From NCBI GenBank assembly GCA_021737905.1, contig JAIPDA010000088.1:1-8811 (forward strand): a stretch of DNA of 8,811 nucleotides, given 5' to 3'. Shown one piece after another: positions 6,615-8,811 of the stretch (the first letter of the stretch is position 1; the number at the start of each line of letters is the position of its first letter). The stretch is from Rhodoferax sp. (GTDB lineage: Bacteria > Pseudomonadota > Gammaproteobacteria > Burkholderiales > Burkholderiaceae_C). The notes below the pieces were generated by a model. The model did no database searches. It was not told where the DNA came from and saw only the letters and a list, made by a program, of their open reading frames with translations. A program made the position numbers and the translations under genes.

Positions 6615-7312
6615 CACTGCACGCCGTAGCGGTCGCGGTAAGCCTGCACCCGCACCAGGTGCTCGCCCATGGCGTTGCCCGGTTGCGCGCTCAGGTAGGC
6701 CAGCAAGTCGCTGAGTTCCGCAATCGCGCACACCTGCAAGCCGACCTGCTCGCGCACGTACTGCACGGCGCTGTAAGGCACATCGCGTGTGCTGCCGTCG
6801 GCCTGGGTTTCAGTCGCCATTTCCTGGCGGTCCAGCGCTATGGCCACAGCATGCGGCGTAGCGCCGGCCGCCTTGATCAGCGCAATCGATTCGCGTGCGG
6901 CGGTGCCGGCGCTCATCACGTCGTCGATGATCAGCACACGCCCTTTCAGGGGAGCACCCACCAGGCTGCCGCCCTCGCCGTGGTCTTTGGCCTCTTTGCG
7001 GTTGTAGGCAAAGGGCACGTTGCGCCCCAGGCGCGCCAACTCAATGGCCACCGCAGCACCCAGCGGGATGCCCTTGTAGGCCGGGCCAAAGATCATGTCG
7101 AACGCGATGCCGCTGCTCACCAGGCGCTGCGCATAAAAGCTAGCGAGCCGCCCGAGCTTGGCGCCGTCATCAAACAAACCGGCGTTAAAAAAGTAGGGGC
7201 TCATGCGGCCGGCCTTGGTTTTGAACTCCCCGAACTTGAGCACCCCGCAATCCAGCGAGAATTGCACAAACTCCTGGGCCAGCATGTCGTTGGCCGCTTT
7301 TATCGTTGTCAT
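6614..7312 (-). CDS. pyrE: Orotate phosphoribosyltransferase
   Basis: PyrE joins orotate and PRPP to make orotidine 5'-monophosphate, the fifth step of de novo pyrimidine synthesis, in the cytosol. The 232-residue product shows the type I phosphoribosyltransferase fold. Key features are FGEFKTKAGRMSPYFFNAG (27-45) near the orotate site, DMIFGPAYKGIPLG (72-85), the flexible catalytic loop RKEAKDHGEGG (105-115) and the PRPP-binding motif VLIIDDVMSAGTA (126-138). The frame is open upstream for 58 more codons, but those residues are antisense to the exonuclease gene and not PyrE-like. The ATG at 7312 is preferred because AAGGA sits about 8 bp upstream and it gives the normal N-terminus. The gene is divergent from the ExoIII gene with start codons sharing two bases, so its promoter must lie inside that gene's coding sequence. 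Confidence 0.97.
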   Translation of the reverse strand: MTTIKAANDMLAQEFVQFSLDCGVLKFGEFKTKAGRMSPYFFNAGLFDDGAKLGRLASFYAQRLVSSGIAFDMIFGPAYKGIPLGAAVAIELARLGRNVPFAYNRKEAKDHGEGGSLVGAPLKGRVLIIDDVMSAGTAARESIALIKAAGATPHAVAIALDRQEMATETQADGSTRDVPYSAVQYVREQVGLQVCAIAELSDLLAYLSAQPGNAMGEHLVRVQAYRDRYGVQ

Positions 7313-8141
7313 GGGAAATTCCTTGTTCACACTCACCAGCCTCAACCTCAACGGCATCCGCTCCGCCACCAGCAAGGGCGTCGAAGCCTGGCTTGAAAAA
7401 GCCAAGCCCGATTGTATTTGCGTGCAGGAGATCAAGGCCCAGGCCCCCGACATGGCCGGGCGCTTCGAGTCACTGGCGGGCCTCAAGGGCTACTTTCAGT
7501 TCGCCGAAAAAAAAGGCTACTCCGGCGTCGGCGTGTACACCCGGCACGAACCGAGCGAGGTCATCATCGGTTACGGCTCCAGCGAATTTGACGCCGAAGG
7601 CCGCTACGTAGAGTTGCGCTTTGACCGCCCCGGCCGCAGCACGGCGTCCAAGCTGTCCATCATCAGCTGCTACTTTCCCAGCGGCTCCTCGGGCGAGGAT
7701 CGCCAGGCCGCCAAGTTCCGTTTTCTGGCCGAGATGCGCCCGCACCTGCAGGCGCTCAAAAGCGGCGGTCGCGAAGTGGTGCTGTGCGGCGACATCAACA
7801 TCGCGCACCAGGAAATTGATTTGAAAAACTTCAAGGGCAATAAAAAGAACAGTGGCTTTTTGCCCGAAGAACGTGACTGGATGAGCAACTTGCTGCGCCA
7901 CGACAAAACAGGCGGCGGAATGGTCGATGTGTACAGGCACTTGCAACCTGACACCACAGACGCCTGCTACACCTGGTGGAGCAACCGCGGCCAGGCCTAC
8001 GCCAAGAACGTGGGCTGGCGGCTCGACTACCACCTGGCCACACCGGCCTTTGCCGCGCTGGCGCGCAGCGAAGCGATTTACAAAGACGAGCGGTTTTCAG
8101 ACCACGCGCCCATCACGGTGGGCTATGAGTTTGCGCTTTGA
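7311..8141 (+). CDS. xth: Exodeoxyribonuclease III / AP endonuclease (ExoIII family)
   Basis: This is a member of the exonuclease-endonuclease-phosphatase superfamily. ExoIII cleaves the backbone 5' of abasic sites and removes 3' nucleotides or 3' blocks during base excision repair. Catalytic residues are visible: Asn12 or Asn14 in LNLNGIRSA, Glu40 in CVQEIKA, Tyr121 in SCYFPSG, Asp161 and Asn163 in CGDINIAH, Asp239 in GWRLDYHL, and Asp264-His265 in FSDHAPIT. Length from the ATG at 7311 is 276 residues, close to the family norm. Alternative starts are TTG at 7323 (272 residues), with GGGAA 5-6 bp upstream, or much earlier codons that would lie in pyrE antisense and add non-homologous residues. 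No clear ribosome binding site precedes the ATG. A promoter for this gene has to lie inside pyrE. I am unsure which ExoIII subtype name fits best. Confidence 0.95.
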   Translation: MGNSLFTLTSLNLNGIRSATSKGVEAWLEKAKPDCICVQEIKAQAPDMAGRFESLAGLKGYFQFAEKKGYSGVGVYTRHEPSEVIIGYGSSEFDAEGRYVELRFDRPGRSTASKLSIISCYFPSGSSGEDRQAAKFRFLAEMRPHLQALKSGGREVVLCGDINIAHQEIDLKNFKGNKKNSGFLPEERDWMSNLLRHDKTGGGMVDVYRHLQPDTTDACYTWWSNRGQAYAKNVGWRLDYHLATPAFAALARSEAIYKDERFSDHAPITVGYEFAL

Positions 8142-8171
8142 TCATTGGCGAGTGACTGGTATCAGGCACAT

Positions 8172-8312
8172 ATGACGCCACCGATCGTCGTGATGCCTGC
8201 AATAGCGCTGGTCTGCGGGCTGCTGCTGTCGGGGGTGGCTTTGCTTGCAAGGACTGGGCTCTTGCTGGCGAAATGGGCTTGGGGCAGCGCGTGGATCCTG
8301 AGCCTGCTATAA
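8172..8312 (+). CDS. Possible small hydrophobic membrane protein (46 residues)
   Basis: This is a short open frame, ATG to TAA, that I do not recognise. The predicted product begins MTPPIVVMPAIALVCG and is strongly hydrophobic, with one helix at about residues 5-26 and a second possible one at about 29-46 containing three Trp residues and a single Lys-Trp turn. Only two Arg/Lys residues break the hydrophobic stretch. It begins 30 bp after the ExoIII stop codon, in the same frame as that gene. It ends 19 bp before the CopD-like ATG, an operon-like spacing. CAGG at 8163-8166 is a weak ribosome binding site. Third codon positions are mostly G or C, as expected for coding DNA here. It could equally be a chance open frame in GC-rich leader DNA. 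A role as a partner of the adjacent membrane protein is speculation. Confidence 0.4.
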   Translation: MTPPIVVMPAIALVCGLLLSGVALLARTGLLLAKWAWGSAWILSLL

Positions 8313-8331
8313 GCTAAAAAAGGACTCACCG

Positions 8332-8808
8332 ATGATCTACGCAACCCTTAAGACTATTCATGTTTTTTCCATCGTCCTATGGATCGGTGGCATGGCCTTT
8401 GCCCACTTCTTTCTGCGACCGGCAGTCGCTCAGCTCGAAGCGTCAGTCCGCTTGCGGCTGATGCATGACGTTCTTGGCCGCTTCTTCCAAGCGGTGCTGG
8501 TGGCTTCGCTGCTCACTTTAATCAGCGGTGTTTGGATGCTGGGCCGGGTGGCCAAGCAAGTCGTGCAGTCGGGTGGCAGCTTCGAGATGCCGCTGGCCTG
8601 GACCGTCATGGCGGTGCTCGGTATTGTCATGGTGGCTATCTTTATGCACATCCGCTTCGTGCTTTTCAAAAGGCTAGGCCAAGCCGTGGCAGCGTCCGAG
8701 TGGAGCGCAGGTGCTGCGGCCATGGCGCAGATTCGCAGGTGGGTCTCCACCAACCTCGGTACAGGTTTTTTGGTTCTACTCGTGTCGTTGATGCGCTGGA
8801 CAAGCTAA
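8332..8808 (+). CDS. CopD-like small integral membrane protein
   Basis: The 158-residue product is predicted to span the inner membrane four times, at about residues 9-28, 51-70, 88-108 and 138-154. The opening, TLKTIHVFSIVLWIGGMAFA (5-24), resembles the first helix of CopD-domain proteins and of related uncharacterised membrane proteins, where a His and the WxGG motif are conserved. His10, His25, His45 and His106 lie in or near membrane helices and could bind heme or copper, but this is inference from fold class. It is much shorter than full CopD copper resistance proteins and has no CopC partner in view, so a copper role should not be assumed. AAAAAAGGA about 8 bp upstream supports the ATG. 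The stop codon lies 3 bp from the window edge, so what follows is unseen. Confidence 0.8.
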   Translation: MIYATLKTIHVFSIVLWIGGMAFAHFFLRPAVAQLEASVRLRLMHDVLGRFFQAVLVASLLTLISGVWMLGRVAKQVVQSGGSFEMPLAWTVMAVLGIVMVAIFMHIRFVLFKRLGQAVAASEWSAGAAAMAQIRRWVSTNLGTGFLVLLVSLMRWTS

Positions 8809-8811
8809 GCC

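Noticed and set aside
7203..7310. N-terminal extension of the exonuclease gene to an ATG at 7203
   Set aside because: The extra 36 residues are antisense to pyrE and unlike any ExoIII N-terminus; homology begins around the LFTLTSLNLNG stretch after 7311.
6659..7396. Open frame of 245 codons on the plus strand, antisense to pyrE
   Set aside because: Low-complexity His/Gln/Ala-rich shadow of the clear PyrE coding sequence, running on into the exonuclease gene in another frame.
7313..7486. N-terminal extension of pyrE by 58 codons to 7486
   Set aside because: The added residues are antisense to the exonuclease gene and not PyrE-like; a good AAGGA site supports the start at 7312.

Overview
The window is GC-rich and densely packed with bacterial chromosomal genes. 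The arrangement mreBCD divergent from gatCAB, followed by pyrE and an exonuclease III gene, together with the MreB, GatB and ExoIII sequences, suggests a betaproteobacterium of the order Burkholderiales. Comamonadaceae (a Polaromonas- or Rhodoferax-like organism) is my best guess; this rests on remembered protein similarity and gene order, not on a search.

Layout. Positions 1-2514, minus strand: the rod-shape operon mreB, mreC, mreD in that transcription order. mreD runs off the left edge of the window. Positions 2515-2751: a divergent intergenic region with two outward-facing -10-like hexamers and a perfect 10-bp inverted repeat in the mreB leader. Positions 2752-6017, plus strand: gatC, gatA, gatB, encoding the tRNA-dependent amidotransferase, tightly coupled (3-bp gap, then a 4-bp ATGA overlap). 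Positions 6067-6582, plus strand: a DUF1993 protein. Positions 6614-7312, minus strand: pyrE, convergent with the DUF1993 gene. Positions 7311-8141, plus strand: an exonuclease III family gene whose likely start codon shares two bases with the pyrE start codon. Positions 8172-8312: a possible 46-residue membrane peptide. Positions 8332-8808: a small four-helix CopD-like membrane protein.

How the genes work together. MreB, MreC and MreD form the cytoskeleton and membrane scaffold for lateral wall synthesis. GatCAB amidates mischarged Glu-tRNA(Gln) and/or Asp-tRNA(Asn). PyrE and ExoIII serve pyrimidine synthesis and DNA repair. These are mostly housekeeping genes; I see no transposon, CRISPR array, tRNA or rRNA gene, phage gene or defence system. 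No wholly new system is evident.

The points most worth checking are a low-GC segment with atypical codons inside gatA (about 3775-4025) that looks like a mosaic import or an assembly chimera, the overlapping divergent start codons of pyrE and the ExoIII gene, the small membrane ORF ahead of the CopD-like gene, and the structured mreB leader.
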